Assembly: GCF_014196845.1 (NCBI RefSeq)
Contig: NZ_JACIEM010000001.1
Location: forward strand, 372,001 to 436,000
Length of the DNA: 64,000 nt
Direction of reading: 5' to 3'
DNA from: Aurantimonas endophytica
Lineage (GTDB): Bacteria > Pseudomonadota > Alphaproteobacteria > Rhizobiales > Rhizobiaceae
A model generated the notes under the pieces. That model had not been told where the DNA came from. It searched no databases and saw only the letters and a list, made by a program, of their open reading frames with translations. The number at the start of each line of letters is the position of its first letter. Positions within the stretch are counted from its first letter, which is position 1. Both the position numbers and the translations under genes were made by a program. Below, piece after piece: positions 43,318 through 53,217 of this stretch.

Positions 43318-43746
43318 ATGTCCGTCAACCAGATACTGGAGCGTAAGGGCAGGGATGTTGTCACACTCCATCCCGACGTGACGCTCGAAGAGGTCGCCCA
43401 GGTCCTGGCAAGAAAGAGGATCGGCGCGATCGTTCTGCTGGAGGATAGCGGTCGCGTCGCAGGTATCGTGTCCGAGCGCGACATCGTGCGGGTGATCGGC
43501 ACCGCGGGCGTTGCAGCGCTCGCCCACGGCGTGCGCGACGAGATGACCATGGACGTCAAGACCTGCACGGGCAGCACCGGGATCGACGAGGCGATGCAGA
43601 TCATGACAGAGGGGCGCTTCCGTCACCTCCCGGTCTGCGAAAACGGCAAACTGACGGGGATCATCTCGATCGGAGACGTGGTGAAGCGGCGGATCGAAGA
43701 CGTCGAGCGCGAGGCGGCTGAGATGCGCGAGTATATCGCGAGCTGA
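43318..43746 (+). CDS. Two-CBS-domain protein
   Basis: 142 residues: two CBS motifs, the first with VTLHPDVTLEEVAQVLARKR and GIVSERDIVRVIG, the second with TGIDEAMQIMTEGRFRHLPV and GIISIGDVVKRRI. Soluble tandem-CBS proteins bind adenosine-containing ligands. In Rhizobiales this gene often sits by inositol-monophosphate-dehydrogenase-like genes or, as here, alone between membrane and lipase genes. Start ATG 43318 is preceded by GGGAG. It converges with the patatin gene. Confidence 0.92.
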   Translation: MSVNQILERKGRDVVTLHPDVTLEEVAQVLARKRIGAIVLLEDSGRVAGIVSERDIVRVIGTAGVAALAHGVRDEMTMDVKTCTGSTGIDEAMQIMTEGRFRHLPVCENGKLTGIISIGDVVKRRIEDVEREAAEMREYIAS

Positions 43747-43771
43747 ACCTCCTGCTGATCGCGCCGGAGGG

Positions 43772-44767
43772 TCAGGCGGGCAACTTGGGCCGCTCCTCGC
43801 CCATCTCGGCCATGCGCTGGATCTCGCTGATCTGGCTCATCGTCGCCTCGTAACCGAGTGCGATCGCCTCTTTGGCGCGGAAGAACTCCGACAGGCCGAT
43901 GTCGCGGACCCGCGGCTGCAGCGACAGGTCCGGCGGGTCGCCGGCGAGGCGCGCCCGGGAGATCCGGTCCTGAATGATGTTGAACGCGTCGACCATCGTC
44001 CGGGCGATCCCCATCTGGTCACGTCGCAAGGCGGGATTGCCGCCCGCGGCGGCCATGACCGGGTCGGTCAGGCCGAGATCCTGCTGGCTCTCGTTGTCGC
44101 TGCCGCCGGCCGAGAGCCGGACGATGGCCGCCCGGCCAAATAGGTCGTAATGCAGGTTCACGGCGATCACATGCCGCTCCTCGTAGACGCGGCACACATT
44201 GACCGGAACCGGGTTCACCAGTGCCCCGTCCATCAGCCGCCGCCCGCCGCACTCGACCGGCTCGAACACGCCCGGCAATGCGTAGGACGCGCGCATGGCA
44301 AGGATCAGGGAGCCGGAATCGATCCAGACCTCGTGGCCGTTGCGCGCCTCCGTGGCGACGCAGACGAGCGGACGGTCGAGATCCTCGATCCGGATTCCCT
44401 CGAGGTCCTGCGACAGGCGGCGGCTCAGCCGCATACCGCCGATCAGGCCGTCCGCTCCGAAGCGGAAATCGAGAAAGCGCAGCAGCCCGCGTTTGGTCAG
44501 GGAGAGTGCGAACGCCTCCAGTTCATCGAGCTTGCCGGCGAGATAGCAGCCCCCGACAAGCGCCCCGATCGATGTTCCGGCAATCATCGAGACGCGGACG
44601 TTGCTCTCGTCGAGAGCCTTCAGCACCCCGATATGGGCCCAGCCGCGGGCAGCGCCGCCGCCGAGGGCCAGGGCAATGCCTCGGGTCTGCCGGGGTGCCG
44701 GAATGACAATGGGCGGTTCCACCCCCACCGGGGGCTCTTCCCGCCATCCGAAAACTCGATCGAACAT
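43772..44767 (-). CDS. Patatin-like phospholipase
   Basis: 331 residues. The catalytic dyad is Ser66 in IAGTSIGALVGG and Asp180 in LMDGALVNPVPV; the oxyanion hole is ALGGGAARGWAHIGVL. This matches the RssA/NTE-like bacterial patatin group (serine lipases acting on phospholipid acyl esters). No signal peptide is visible; the N-terminal 27 residues are Pro-rich. Residues 220-330 form a helical C-terminal domain. Confidence 0.92.
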   Translation of the reverse strand: MFDRVFGWREEPPVGVEPPIVIPAPRQTRGIALALGGGAARGWAHIGVLKALDESNVRVSMIAGTSIGALVGGCYLAGKLDELEAFALSLTKRGLLRFLDFRFGADGLIGGMRLSRRLSQDLEGIRIEDLDRPLVCVATEARNGHEVWIDSGSLILAMRASYALPGVFEPVECGGRRLMDGALVNPVPVNVCRVYEERHVIAVNLHYDLFGRAAIVRLSAGGSDNESQQDLGLTDPVMAAAGGNPALRRDQMGIARTMVDAFNIIQDRISRARLAGDPPDLSLQPRVRDIGLSEFFRAKEAIALGYEATMSQISEIQRMAEMGEERPKLPA

Positions 44768-44853
44768 CCTGCACTGTCCCGGCTGCCAATGCGTCGTCCC
44801 CTCCCGAAGGATGGACGCAATCCTTGATCATACCTTTAAAGTAGGAACGATCG

Positions 44854-45285
44854 TCACGCCCTGTCGAGGGCGGGCAACAGACCGTGACCGTGCGGCCCGA
44901 CGCGGCGATAGAAGCAGGTGGCGCGCCCGGTATGGCAGGTATCTTCCGGCTTCTCGACCTGGACCTTCAGCCAGATCGCATCCTGATCGCAGTCGACCAG
45001 GACCTCCCGGACCGCCTGCAACGCCCCGGAGGTTTCGCCCTTCTTCCACAGCGCCGAGCGCGAGCGCGACCAGTAATGCGCAAAGCCGGAAGCCAGCGTC
45101 TGCTCCAGTGCCTCGGCGTTCATGTGGGCGACCATGAGGAGATCGCCGCTGGCGTGATCGGTCACCACTGCGGTAACCAGCCCGGCGGCGTCGAAGCGGG
45201 GACGCAACTGCATTCCCTCTTCCTGTTCGGCCGCGATGGGCGACGGGGCCAGGAACGGCACCGAAACGGACGACGTGCCGCTCAC
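44854..45285 (-). CDS. hisI: Phosphoribosyl-AMP cyclohydrolase HisI
   Basis: 143 residues from a GTG that overlaps the folE stop (GTGA). The core starts [17 protein letters not shown]; zinc and magnesium residues are in [13 protein letters not shown] and [13 protein letters not shown], and [15 protein letters not shown] binds the phosphate. It opens the purine ring of phosphoribosyl-AMP in histidine synthesis. The N-terminal 24 residues ([16 protein letters not shown]) are not conserved; a start at the later ATG (MQLRPRF) is an alternative. Coupled to folE. Confidence 0.94.
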   Translation of the reverse strand: MSGTSSVSVPFLAPSPIAAEQEEGMQLRPRFDAAGLVTAVVTDHASGDLLMVAHMNAEALEQTLASGFAHYWSRSRSALWKKGETSGALQAVREVLVDCDQDAIWLKVQVEKPEDTCHTGRATCFYRRVGPHGHGLLPALDRA

Positions 45286-45902
45286 GGCCGGCGACTGGCC
45301 ATGGCCAGGAAGCGCTCCTGCAGGTCGCGATCCTCGCGCAACGCGCCATGGAAGGCGGTGGTGACGGTGGTCGAACCCTTGCTGCGGATCCCGCGCATCG
45401 CCATGCACATATGCTCGGCCTCCAGCATGACCGCGACGCCCTTAGGCCGCAGCATGCTCTCGATCGCCGCAGCGATCTGGGCCGTCATCGACTCCTGCGT
45501 CTGCAGGCGCCGACCGAAGATATCCACCAGCCGGGCGATCTTCGACAAGCCGAGGACGCGGTCGTCGGGCAGATAAGCGACATGCGCCTTGCCGATGATC
45601 GGCACCATGTGGTGCTCGCAGTGGGAGTGGAAGTCGATGTCGCGGACCAGCACCATGTCCTCGTAGCCGGACACATCCTCGAACGTCCGGCCGAGAACGT
45701 CGCCCGGCTGCAGATTGTAGCCGCCGAAAAGTTCCTCATAGGCCTTCACCACGCGCGCGGGCGTCTCACGCAGACCCTCGCGGGAGGGGTCCTCGCCGAT
45801 CCAGCGCAAAAGCGTGCCGACAGCGGCCTCGGCTTCTTCGCGGCTCGGGCGGACGTCGCTCCTGTCGGCCGGTTCGGGGAATTTCTTGACGACGGCATCC
45901 AT
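45282..45902 (-). CDS. folE: GTP cyclohydrolase I FolE
   Basis: 206 residues from [11 protein letters not shown]. Zinc ligands are Cys and His in [13 protein letters not shown] and the second Cys in [17 protein letters not shown]; the GTP-binding stretch [20 protein letters not shown] is intact. It makes dihydroneopterin triphosphate for folate. Its stop overlaps the hisI GTG, which indicates translational coupling; the pair occurs in other Rhizobiales. Confidence 0.96.
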   Translation of the reverse strand: MDAVVKKFPEPADRSDVRPSREEAEAAVGTLLRWIGEDPSREGLRETPARVVKAYEELFGGYNLQPGDVLGRTFEDVSGYEDMVLVRDIDFHSHCEHHMVPIIGKAHVAYLPDDRVLGLSKIARLVDIFGRRLQTQESMTAQIAAAIESMLRPKGVAVMLEAEHMCMAMRGIRSKGSTTVTTAFHGALREDRDLQERFLAMASRRP

Positions 45903-46145
45903 GCTGTCCTGCTCCGTGCGGGTCGGAATGCGGGCGGCGACCCAGAGGGAATGATGATCCGGTGCCTGCCCTTGCGAACCCGGCAGACCCACGGTCGAAA
46001 TCTTCTTCAAGGCCAATGCGCTCCCGCCTTCGCTGTCCCGCGCGCAGTTGAGGCGGGGGACGTCTTTCGATCCGGCGCCCAGGCTCCTATATAGTTGGCG
46101 GCAAGACGAAATGACAGGGCGCAACGCGCCGGGATCGGGTGTCCA

Positions 46146-46592
46146 GTGATCGACGACGTCTACAACGCGCACATACTCGAGCTTGCCGGGAATATCCCCC
46201 GCATCGGCCGTCTGAAGAATCCGGACGCCAGCGCCACGGCGCATTCCAAGCTGTGCGGCTCCACGGTGACGATCGACGTCCGGGTCGAGGACGGCAAGGT
46301 GGTGGATTTCGCCCATGAGGTGAAGGCGTGCGCCCTTGGCCAGGCGTCGTCCTCCGTGATGGCACGCAACATCCTTGGCGCGGGCACCACAGAGTTGCGT
46401 GAGCTGCGCGAAACCATGCGGAAGATGCTGAAAGAGAACGGCGCGCCGCCCGAGGGTCGCTTTGCGGACCTCAAGTACCTGGAGCCCGTCCGCGACTATA
46501 AAGCCCGGCACGCATCGACCATGCTCACTTTCGACGCCGTGGTGGAAGCGCTGGACAAGATCGCCGTGAAGCGCGAGAGCGCCGCGGCGTAG
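46146..46592 (+). CDS. NifU/IscU-like iron-sulphur cluster assembly scaffold
   Basis: 148 residues from GTG 46146 ([18 protein letters not shown]). The sequence contains NifU_N-like conserved positions: Cys in [15 protein letters not shown] and in [16 protein letters not shown]; a third ligand Cys is not visible near the C-terminus. It is the divergent SUF/IscU-like form typical of alphaproteobacteria next to folE and yidD. A role in Fe-S scaffold or repair is inferred. Divergent from folE. Confidence 0.88.
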   Translation: MIDDVYNAHILELAGNIPRIGRLKNPDASATAHSKLCGSTVTIDVRVEDGKVVDFAHEVKACALGQASSSVMARNILGAGTTELRELRETMRKMLKENGAPPEGRFADLKYLEPVRDYKARHASTMLTFDAVVEALDKIAVKRESAAA

Positions 46593-46605
46593 GGCCGGCA
46601 AACGA

Positions 46606-46968
46606 ATGGGCGGCGCTCACCTGCATCGGCCGCGCGGCCACTCCCGGAACTGGACCGGCAGCTGGCGGCGGACGCCGGGCCGGGTGCTGGGCGTCGGTGT
46701 GGTGCGACTCTATCAGTTGACCCTGTCCGGTTTCATCGGCAACGCCTGCCGGCATCTGCCGACCTGCTCCGAATACGGTTACGAGGCGATCGCGCGTCAT
46801 GGCCTGTGGGTCGGTGGCTGGCTCGCTTGTTTCCGCGTCCTGCGATGCGGCCCTGGCGGGACCTGCGGAATTGATCGCGTCCCGACGGAGATCGAGCCGC
46901 GGACGGTCGGCTGGAAGCCATGGGCGCTATGGCACCATGGCGCGGGAAGGGCAGGCAAACCGCATTAG
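46606..46968 (+). CDS. yidD: Membrane protein insertion efficiency factor YidD
   Basis: 120 residues; the family core is [20 protein letters not shown], then [20 protein letters not shown] and [19 protein letters not shown], with the conserved Cys residues. YidD supports YidC-dependent insertion of inner-membrane proteins. The core is preceded by about 30 basic residues rich in Arg and His. Starts 13 nt after the Fe-S scaffold gene on the same strand. Confidence 0.93.
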   Translation: MGGAHLHRPRGHSRNWTGSWRRTPGRVLGVGVVRLYQLTLSGFIGNACRHLPTCSEYGYEAIARHGLWVGGWLACFRVLRCGPGGTCGIDRVPTEIEPRTVGWKPWALWHHGAGRAGKPH

Positions 46969-46992
46969 CGTGGCCGTTTCCTACGGCGGCTA

Positions 46993-47484
46993 TCACGCTT
47001 CCCGCGGGATCCGCAGTACCTGACCGGGGAATACCAGGTTGGCATCCGCGACGATGTGCTGGTTCGCTTCCTGGATGATCGGGTAGCGCGAGGCGCTGCC
47101 GTAATAGCGCCGGGCGATGGCCGATAGGGATTCGCCGCGGGCGACCGTATGCAGCCAGTACCCGCCGAAACCCGGCAGGATCATCGGACCGTAGAGCACC
47201 GGCACGGTCACCGCGGGTGGCGCGACACCGTCCTCGCCGCCGCTGTCATCAGTGACGGTGACGAAGAGGCGGCTGAGCGTGAAAGCCGCCGAGTCCGGGA
47301 TGGCGACGGCTGCCTGGAACTGCCTGATCGAGGTGGACCCGGCGGTTGCGGCGACGACAATCTCGTCGTGCCCGTCACTGACGCGGATGGTCAGATGGCT
47401 CTCGAAACCCACGGCATTGCCGGCGATGAGGATGGGACTTCCGACAAGATCGAAGGGCTTCGGCTGCAGAATTTCGATGTTCAT
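46993..47484 (-). CDS. Gmad2 Ig-like and LysM domain protein
   Basis: 163 residues from [15 protein letters not shown]. An N-terminal Gmad2-like immunoglobulin fold (about 1-100: [19 protein letters not shown]) is followed by a C-terminal LysM motif (about 118-160: [18 protein letters not shown], then [12 protein letters not shown] and [10 protein letters not shown]). LysM binds glycan backbones such as peptidoglycan; Gmad2 is an Ig-like domain first noted in Gram-positive germination proteins. No signal peptide is visible at this start, which leaves localisation open. Confidence 0.85.
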   Translation of the reverse strand: MNIEILQPKPFDLVGSPILIAGNAVGFESHLTIRVSDGHDEIVVAATAGSTSIRQFQAAVAIPDSAAFTLSRLFVTVTDDSGGEDGVAPPAVTVPVLYGPMILPGFGGYWLHTVARGESLSAIARRYYGSASRYPIIQEANQHIVADANLVFPGQVLRIPREA

Positions 47485-47630
47485 GGCGCGCCTCCCTTGC
47501 GCAGGAACAGCCGCCTCAAATATATCCCAACCCGCCATTGCCGGCAATCGAACCGCAAGGCACCAGCACTGCCGAAACATGCAAACCACCCGCGATCGTA
47601 GGCGGGACTGGAAACAGAAAGACCGATCCG

Positions 47631-49607
47631 ATGGCCGACGCCGTATCCCTCCGCTTTCCCGATGGCTCCGAGCGCGAATATCCCGCCGCTTTGACGGGCG
47701 CCGAAATCGCGGGCGGGATTTCGAAATCCCTTCTCAAGAAGGCCGTCGCCTACGCGCTCGACGGCGAGCTTCGCGACCTTGCCGATCCGGTGGGTCGCAG
47801 CGGCGCGATCGAGATCGTCCTGCGCGACGACAAGCGCGCCCTCGAACTGATCCGCCACGACGCAGCCCATGTGATGGCGGAGGCGGTGCAGGAGCTGTGG
47901 CCCGGCACGCAGGTGACGATTGGCCCCGTCATCGAGAACGGCTTCTATTACGACTTCGCCCGCGACACGCCCTTCACGCCCGACGACCTGCCGGTCATCG
48001 AGAAGAAGATGGCGGAGATCATTCGCCGCAACGCGCCCTTCGCCAAGACGGTGTGGTCGCGGGACAAGGCGCGGGAGGTCTTCGCCGCCAAGGGCGAGAA
48101 TTACAAGGTCGAGCTCATCGACGCGATTCCGGCCGACCAGGATCTCAAGATCTACAGCCAGGGCGAGTGGTTCGACCTCTGCCGTGGACCGCATATGGCC
48201 TCCACGGGCCAGATCGGCGACGCCTTCAAGCTGCTGAAAGTCGCCGGCGCCTATTGGCGCGGTGATTCCAACAACCCGATGCTGACGCGCATCTACGGCA
48301 CGGCCTGGGCGACACAGGACGAGCTCAAGGCCTATCTCCACATGCTGGAAGAGGCCGAGAAGCGCGATCACCGACGGCTCGGGCGGGAGATGGACCTCTA
48401 CCACTTCCAGGACGACGCTCCGGGAACGGTGTTCTGGCATCCCAAGGGCTGGGCGCTCTATCAGACGCTGGTGTCCTACGTCCGCCGACGCCAGGAAGCC
48501 GAGGGCTACCAGGAGGTGAACGCGCCGCAGCTGCTGGAGCGTTCGCTGTGGGAGACGTCGGGCCACTGGGAGAAGTATCACGAGAACATGTTCGTCACGG
48601 AGACCGAGGACGAACGGGTGTTCGCGTTGAAGCCGATGAACTGTCCCGGCCACGTCCAGATCTTCAAGCATGGCCTGAAGAGCTATCGCGATCTGCCTCT
48701 GAAGCTTGCCGAATTGGGCATGGTCCACCGTTACGAACCATCCGGCGCGCTGCACGGCCTGATGCGGGTTCGCGCCTTCACGCAGGATGACGCCCACGTC
48801 TTCTGCACCGAGGCGCAGATCGCGGCGGAGAGCCTGAAGATCAACGAACTGATCCTGTCGATCTACCGAGATTTCGGCTTCGACCACGTGCTGGTGAAAC
48901 TCTCGACCCGTCCCGATCAGCGCGTCGGTTCCGACGAGATGTGGGACCGGGCCGAAGCTTCCATGCGCGAGGTCCTGACGATCATCGAGCAGGAAGGCGG
49001 CGGCCAGGTCACCACGGGAATCGCCGAAGGCGAAGGCGCCTTCTACGGACCCAAATACGAGTACACGCTGCGCGACGCGATCGGCCGGCAATGGCAGGTC
49101 GGCACCAACCAGGTGGACTTCAACCTGCCCGGCCGGTTCGGCGCCTTCTACATCGACCGTGATTCGGAGAAGAAGACGCCGGTGATGCTGCACCGGGCGA
49201 TGCTCGGCTCGGTGGAGCGCTTCATCGGCATTCTCCTCGAGAATTGCGCGGGCCATCTGCCGCTGTGGCTGTCGCCGGTGCAGGTCGTGGTCGCGACGAT
49301 CACTTCCGACGCTGACGACTACGCGATGGAAGTGGCTCATCTGCTCAAGCGCGCCGGCCTGAAGGTCGAGACGGACCTGCGCAACGAGAAGATCAACTAC
49401 AAGGTCCGCGAGCATTCGGTGGCCAAGATCCCGGTCATGCTGGTCTGCGGCAAGCGGGAGGCCGAGGAGCGCACCGTCAACATCCGGCGGCTCGGCTCGC
49501 GCGACCAGACATCGGCGACGCTCGAGGCGGCACTTGCCGCGCTGGTCGACGAAGCGGTGCCGCCGGATCTCCGCAGGATCCGGCAGGACGACGCCACTGC
49601 CGCTTGA
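47631..49607 (+). CDS. thrS: Threonyl-tRNA synthetase
   Basis: 658 residues from [13 protein letters not shown]. Order: TGS domain (1-65), the second additional domain with the HxxxH/Cys editing site ([17 protein letters not shown] and [10 protein letters not shown]), the class II catalytic core with motif 2 [19 protein letters not shown] and TQDDAHVFC and motif 3 [18 protein letters not shown], then the anticodon-binding domain ([18 protein letters not shown]). Full length. A strong antisense open frame is present but not real. Confidence 0.97.
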   Translation: MADAVSLRFPDGSEREYPAALTGAEIAGGISKSLLKKAVAYALDGELRDLADPVGRSGAIEIVLRDDKRALELIRHDAAHVMAEAVQELWPGTQVTIGPVIENGFYYDFARDTPFTPDDLPVIEKKMAEIIRRNAPFAKTVWSRDKAREVFAAKGENYKVELIDAIPADQDLKIYSQGEWFDLCRGPHMASTGQIGDAFKLLKVAGAYWRGDSNNPMLTRIYGTAWATQDELKAYLHMLEEAEKRDHRRLGREMDLYHFQDDAPGTVFWHPKGWALYQTLVSYVRRRQEAEGYQEVNAPQLLERSLWETSGHWEKYHENMFVTETEDERVFALKPMNCPGHVQIFKHGLKSYRDLPLKLAELGMVHRYEPSGALHGLMRVRAFTQDDAHVFCTEAQIAAESLKINELILSIYRDFGFDHVLVKLSTRPDQRVGSDEMWDRAEASMREVLTIIEQEGGGQVTTGIAEGEGAFYGPKYEYTLRDAIGRQWQVGTNQVDFNLPGRFGAFYIDRDSEKKTPVMLHRAMLGSVERFIGILLENCAGHLPLWLSPVQVVVATITSDADDYAMEVAHLLKRAGLKVETDLRNEKINYKVREHSVAKIPVMLVCGKREAEERTVNIRRLGSRDQTSATLEAALAALVDEAVPPDLRRIRQDDATAA

Positions 49608-49680
49608 GGCAGGCGGATGTGGTTGCGGCAGTCTCGCGACCGTGAAGCCTGACGTCATCCGGCTGTCATCGACGAAGAGC

Positions 49681-49713
49681 AAAGGCCGTGGGAGGAAAAC
49701 TCTCGCGGCCTTT
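49681..49713 (+). terminator. Long hairpin after thrS, abutting the next start
   Basis: The 14-bp stem AAAGGCCGTGGGAG / CTCTCGCGGCCTTT (two G-T pairs) has loop GAAAA and ends in TTT. It terminates thrS or, because it ends one base before ATG 49715 and holds GGAGG near its top, could control translation of the acyltransferase. Confidence 0.65.
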
Positions 49714-49714
49714 C

Positions 49715-50551
49715 ATGCGACCATACCCTGAGCTCACCTATGCCCGCCCCGGTGACCGCCTGCTGAAGCGGCTGGCGATCGGCTGGATCGAGGATGTCTC
49801 CGGACGGCGCCTGCTGGCCCGGCTCTACGGCAATTGGCGCAGCCGCGTCGCCGCGGGCGACAGGCTGGCGTTCAACGCCATGCTCGACGTGATGCGCATC
49901 CGACTCGACTGCCGCGGCACGCTGCCCGAGACGGCGTCGCTGCCGCCGCATCTGGTGATGGTCGCCAACCATCCGTTCGGCATCGGCGACGGGATCGCGA
50001 TGCTGGCGCTGGCCGAGCGCCTCGGCCGGCCATACCGGATCCTCGTCAACAACGACCTGATGAAGATCCCCGAGATGGCGGCGTACGGATTGCCGGTTTC
50101 CTTCGAGGAGACGCGGCAGGCGCAGGCGCTCAATCTCGCCACGCGCCGGGAGGCGATGCGCCTCCTGTCCGAGGGCACGACGATCGTGATCTTCCCCGCC
50201 GGGGGCGTCGCGACCGCACCGACGGTGTTCGGTGCCGCCGATGACCTGCCGTGGAAGCAGTTTACCGCACGCCTCGTCCAGTCGTCCCGGGCCGCGGTGC
50301 TGCCGGTCCACTTTTGCGGCCAGAACGGTCCGCTGTTCCATCTCGTCAGCCGATGGTCGCTGACGCTCCGGCTGGGTCTGCTGATCGGCGAGTTCCGGCG
50401 GCTCTACGGGCGGGCGATCACGGTCACGATCGGCGACATGATCTTCTATGAGGAGATTGCCGCGATCGATCGACGGGCGCTGACAGATTGGCTGCGGGAA
50501 ATGGTTTTCGGGCTGGCCTCGCAGGATGCGGCGGACTTGCGGGCGGCCTGA
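49715..50551 (+). CDS. PlsC-like acyltransferase
   Basis: 278 residues from ATG 49715 (MRPYPELTYARPGD); the in-frame GTG at 49688 lies inside the hairpin and is less likely. The acyltransferase motif is VANHPFGIGDG, with His and Asp one residue further apart than the usual HX4D, followed by the substrate-binding FPAGG (IVIFPAGGVAT) and AAVLPVHFCGQNG. This matches lysophospholipid or ornithine-lipid acyltransferases of alphaproteobacteria. Acyl-ACP or acyl-CoA dependent, acting at the inner membrane. Substrate unresolved. Confidence 0.82.
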   Translation: MRPYPELTYARPGDRLLKRLAIGWIEDVSGRRLLARLYGNWRSRVAAGDRLAFNAMLDVMRIRLDCRGTLPETASLPPHLVMVANHPFGIGDGIAMLALAERLGRPYRILVNNDLMKIPEMAAYGLPVSFEETRQAQALNLATRREAMRLLSEGTTIVIFPAGGVATAPTVFGAADDLPWKQFTARLVQSSRAAVLPVHFCGQNGPLFHLVSRWSLTLRLGLLIGEFRRLYGRAITVTIGDMIFYEEIAAIDRRALTDWLREMVFGLASQDAADLRAA

Positions 50552-50563
50552 TCGCCGCGGCGG

Positions 50564-51709
50564 CTAGTCGCCCGAGCCGATGAGCGCATCGGGTGCGTCC
50601 GAAAGGCTCGAGGTCAGCACCTCGACATCGACATTGTGCCCCGACTGCACTTCGAAAATGCGCTGGTAGACCTTGTCGCGGTTCTTGGCGATGAGGACAT
50701 ATTCGCCCTCGGCCAGCACCATCGACGGAAAAGCCCCGACACTCTGCCGTACGATGTCGCCGGACGCGGTGGTCACCGACCAGGCGGTGTCCGCGAGCGC
50801 CTCGCCCCCCGGCTCCCTGACGAGCTTCATCGTCATCAGCGCGGCGCGGTGCTGCAGCGTCGCGTCGGTGACCTTGCCGGCCTCAACGCGGATATCGGCC
50901 CGTACGAGGGCGTTGATCGAGCCGTAGTTGGAGACGACGTGATAGGTCCCGGCATTCAGCCGGACGATCTTGGACGGCGGGACGTCGCCGGCGACGAGGT
51001 TACGCTCGGACTCGATCTCGGCGTCGGTGTAGATGTCGAAGGTCAGCTTGCTCGCGTCGATCTCGGAGCCGTCGGAGACCAGGGCGTCGAGCCGGAGGCC
51101 CCCCGCATCGAGGACCACCACCTCGCGCGTCTTGACCCCGGTGAAGTCGATCCGCCGCACCAGTCCGGCGCGGCCGAAGGCGACGTGCAGGATATAGGAC
51201 CCTGTCGGCACCTCGAAATTCGCGATGTTGCTTTCGGACGAGGCGATCAGGCTCGGGCGTCCATCGAGGCCAGGGATCGCCGAGAACAGCCGCCAGATCA
51301 GTCCGTGCGGTATGCTCTCGCCGTCCTCCGTCAGCCGCGCCTCGAGAGTGAGCGTCGCGCGCGAACGGATCATGTCCTGGCTCGGCATGTTCTGCGGCGC
51401 GTAGGCCGGCAGTCCCGGCAGGTCGATAGAGGGCGCGCGCAACTGGCCGGGGTCGGCGGGCAGGGCGATCGGGTCGAAGCGCTGCAGCGAGCGTAGCGAC
51501 GGCGCGCCGACCTCCCTGGCGTCGGGCACCAGGTCGGCGGCTGACGGCGACACGTATGCGCCGGGCTCGCGCTCCTTGTCTCCGCCGCCGAAGACCCCCC
51601 GCACGCCACGGTCGAGCAGCGACGGTATCGGGATATCCTGGGCAACGGCAGGTGCCGGCATCCAGAGCGCGATGCCCACGGCCATCAGAACACGCGTGTC
51701 GATGGGCAC
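50564..51709 (-). CDS. Exported protein of unknown function
   Basis: 381 residues with a Sec signal (VLMAVGIALWMPAPAVAQ). The mature part is mostly beta, with recurring segments that look like carboxypeptidase-regulatory or PEGA-like beta-sandwich repeats: NFEVPTGSYILHVAFGRAG, RLNAGTYHVVSNYGSINA and VLAEGEYVLIAKNRDKVY each carry the G-x-Y pattern at about 100-residue spacing. No catalytic motif. Such proteins bind surfaces or stabilise envelope complexes. It faces the acyltransferase gene convergently. Confidence 0.8.
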   Translation of the reverse strand: MPIDTRVLMAVGIALWMPAPAVAQDIPIPSLLDRGVRGVFGGGDKEREPGAYVSPSAADLVPDAREVGAPSLRSLQRFDPIALPADPGQLRAPSIDLPGLPAYAPQNMPSQDMIRSRATLTLEARLTEDGESIPHGLIWRLFSAIPGLDGRPSLIASSESNIANFEVPTGSYILHVAFGRAGLVRRIDFTGVKTREVVVLDAGGLRLDALVSDGSEIDASKLTFDIYTDAEIESERNLVAGDVPPSKIVRLNAGTYHVVSNYGSINALVRADIRVEAGKVTDATLQHRAALMTMKLVREPGGEALADTAWSVTTASGDIVRQSVGAFPSMVLAEGEYVLIAKNRDKVYQRIFEVQSGHNVDVEVLTSSLSDAPDALIGSGD

Positions 51710-51893
51710 CGTTGTGCTTCCCTCCGGCCTGTCGGCTCTCTGTCCCCTGCTGCTTCATGCACGCAGATGCGGGACAATTTCAAGGCGCGTGGCGTCATGT
51801 CGGCCAGAAGCGCCCGCTTGGAAGGCGCGTGCGTTTGAAATGCGGCCGCCGAAGCGATAGCAGAAGCAGCTCATCAAGCCGAAGGATGCCGTC

Positions 51894-52478
51894 TTGCCAG
51901 ATGCGATCGCGCTGCTCTCCACCCGCCGCTCCGTTCCGATCCCGATGCTCGGCCTGCCGGCGCCCTCGAGCGCCGAGCTCGAGACGATCCTGACGATCGG
52001 GGCGCGGGTTCCCGATCATGGCAAGCTCGCGCCCTGGCGCTTCATCCTCTATCGCGGCGCGCCCGCCGAGGCGATCGGCGAAGCTCTTGCCGCCCTGATC
52101 GAGACGCGCGACGGCGCGCCGCTGTCGGAAGGCCGCCGTCGCGTCGAGACGACACGGCTGACCCGGGCGCCGCTTGTCATCGGCGTGGTCTCCACGGCGA
52201 AAGAGCATGTGAAGATCCGGGAGTGGGAGCAGGTGCTGTCGGGTGGGGCGGCGGCGATGAACATCGTCAACGCCGTCCATGCCATGGGCTATGCCGCCAA
52301 CTGGGTGACCGAATGGATGGCTTACGACGACGAGGCCAAGGCCCTACTCGGGGTCGCGCCCGAGGAGCAGGTGATCGGCTTCATCCATGTCGGAACGCCG
52401 CAGGAGCCACCGAGCGAACGTCCGCGGCCGGCACTGGCCGACATCGTGACCGAGGCCGTCGCGCCGGTGGCACGCTGA
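51894..52478 (+). CDS. Nitroreductase-family FMN oxidoreductase
   Basis: 194 residues from a TTG with SD GAAGGA 8 nt upstream. The short single-domain nitroreductase pattern is visible: LLSTRRSVPIPMLG, ILTIGARVPDHGKLAPWRFI (FMN contacts), SGGAAAMNIVNAVHAMGYAANWVT and GVAPEEQVIGFIHVG. It resembles the YdjA-like group, FMN-dependent and NAD(P)H-driven. Substrate unknown. Its stop overlaps the ATG of the flavin reductase gene (TGATG). Confidence 0.92.
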   Translation: MPDAIALLSTRRSVPIPMLGLPAPSSAELETILTIGARVPDHGKLAPWRFILYRGAPAEAIGEALAALIETRDGAPLSEGRRRVETTRLTRAPLVIGVVSTAKEHVKIREWEQVLSGGAAAMNIVNAVHAMGYAANWVTEWMAYDDEAKALLGVAPEEQVIGFIHVGTPQEPPSERPRPALADIVTEAVAPVAR

Positions 52479-53101
52479 TGTTGTTCTACACCACCGACCG
52501 CAACGAGCATGGCCTTCCGCACGACCCGTTCAAGGCGATCGTCTCGCCAAGGCCGATCGGGTGGATTTCCACCCGGGCCAGGGACGGCTCGGTCAATCTG
52601 GCCCCCTACAGCTTCTTCAATGCTGTCTGCGATTCGCCGAAGCTGGTAATGTTCTCCTCGGCAGGCATGAAGGATTCGGCCAGCATCGCGATCGAGACCG
52701 GCGAGTTCGTCGCCAACCTCGCAACCGGCGACCTTGCGCGCCAGCTCAACCGGACGTCGGCGCAGGCGCCGCGAGGAGTAAGCGAATTCGCGCTGGCCGG
52801 GCTCACCGAGGCGCCCTGCCGGCTGGTTACCGCGCCGCGCGTTGCGGAAAGTCCCGCGGCGCTCGAATGCCGGGTCACAGAGAGCTTCCGTCCGAAGGGC
52901 CTGGACGGCACGCCCTCGCCATACTTCATGGTGATCGGGGAAGTCGTAGCCGTCCATATCGACGAGGCGATCCTGACGGACGGCATGCTCGACATGTCGC
53001 TGGCACGGCCGTTGTCGCGCCTCGGCTATCTCGACTACGCGGTCACCGAGGAGGTTTTCCAGATGTCGCGGCCGCGCATGCCCGACGCCAGCGACGTCTG
53101 A
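52478..53101 (+). CDS. Flavin reductase-like domain protein
   Basis: 207 residues. The flavin_reductase/DIM6 fold is shown by FKAIVSPRPIGWISTRA, VNLAPYSFFNAVCDSPKLVM and a C-terminal PLSRLGYLDYAVTEEVFQM, which is typical of a widespread flavin-binding family often paired with nitroreductases. It binds FMN; a redox role is likely but the partner is not proven. Translationally coupled to the preceding nitroreductase by TGATG. Confidence 0.92.
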   Translation: MLFYTTDRNEHGLPHDPFKAIVSPRPIGWISTRARDGSVNLAPYSFFNAVCDSPKLVMFSSAGMKDSASIAIETGEFVANLATGDLARQLNRTSAQAPRGVSEFALAGLTEAPCRLVTAPRVAESPAALECRVTESFRPKGLDGTPSPYFMVIGEVVAVHIDEAILTDGMLDMSLARPLSRLGYLDYAVTEEVFQMSRPRMPDASDV

Positions 53102-53217
53102 TCAGGGGCGCTGCTTCGTGCCCGTCGGCCGCGCCATCATGGTGAACGAAACCTAAACCTTTGCCCGGCACATTCTGACACGTGTTCCGGTGTCGTCGCA
53201 GAGGGGTTGCGCGTTCC

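Noticed and set aside
47481-49682. A minus-strand open frame of about 730 codons opposite thrS
   Set aside because: Antisense to a conserved aminoacyl-tRNA synthetase and without recognisable protein features.
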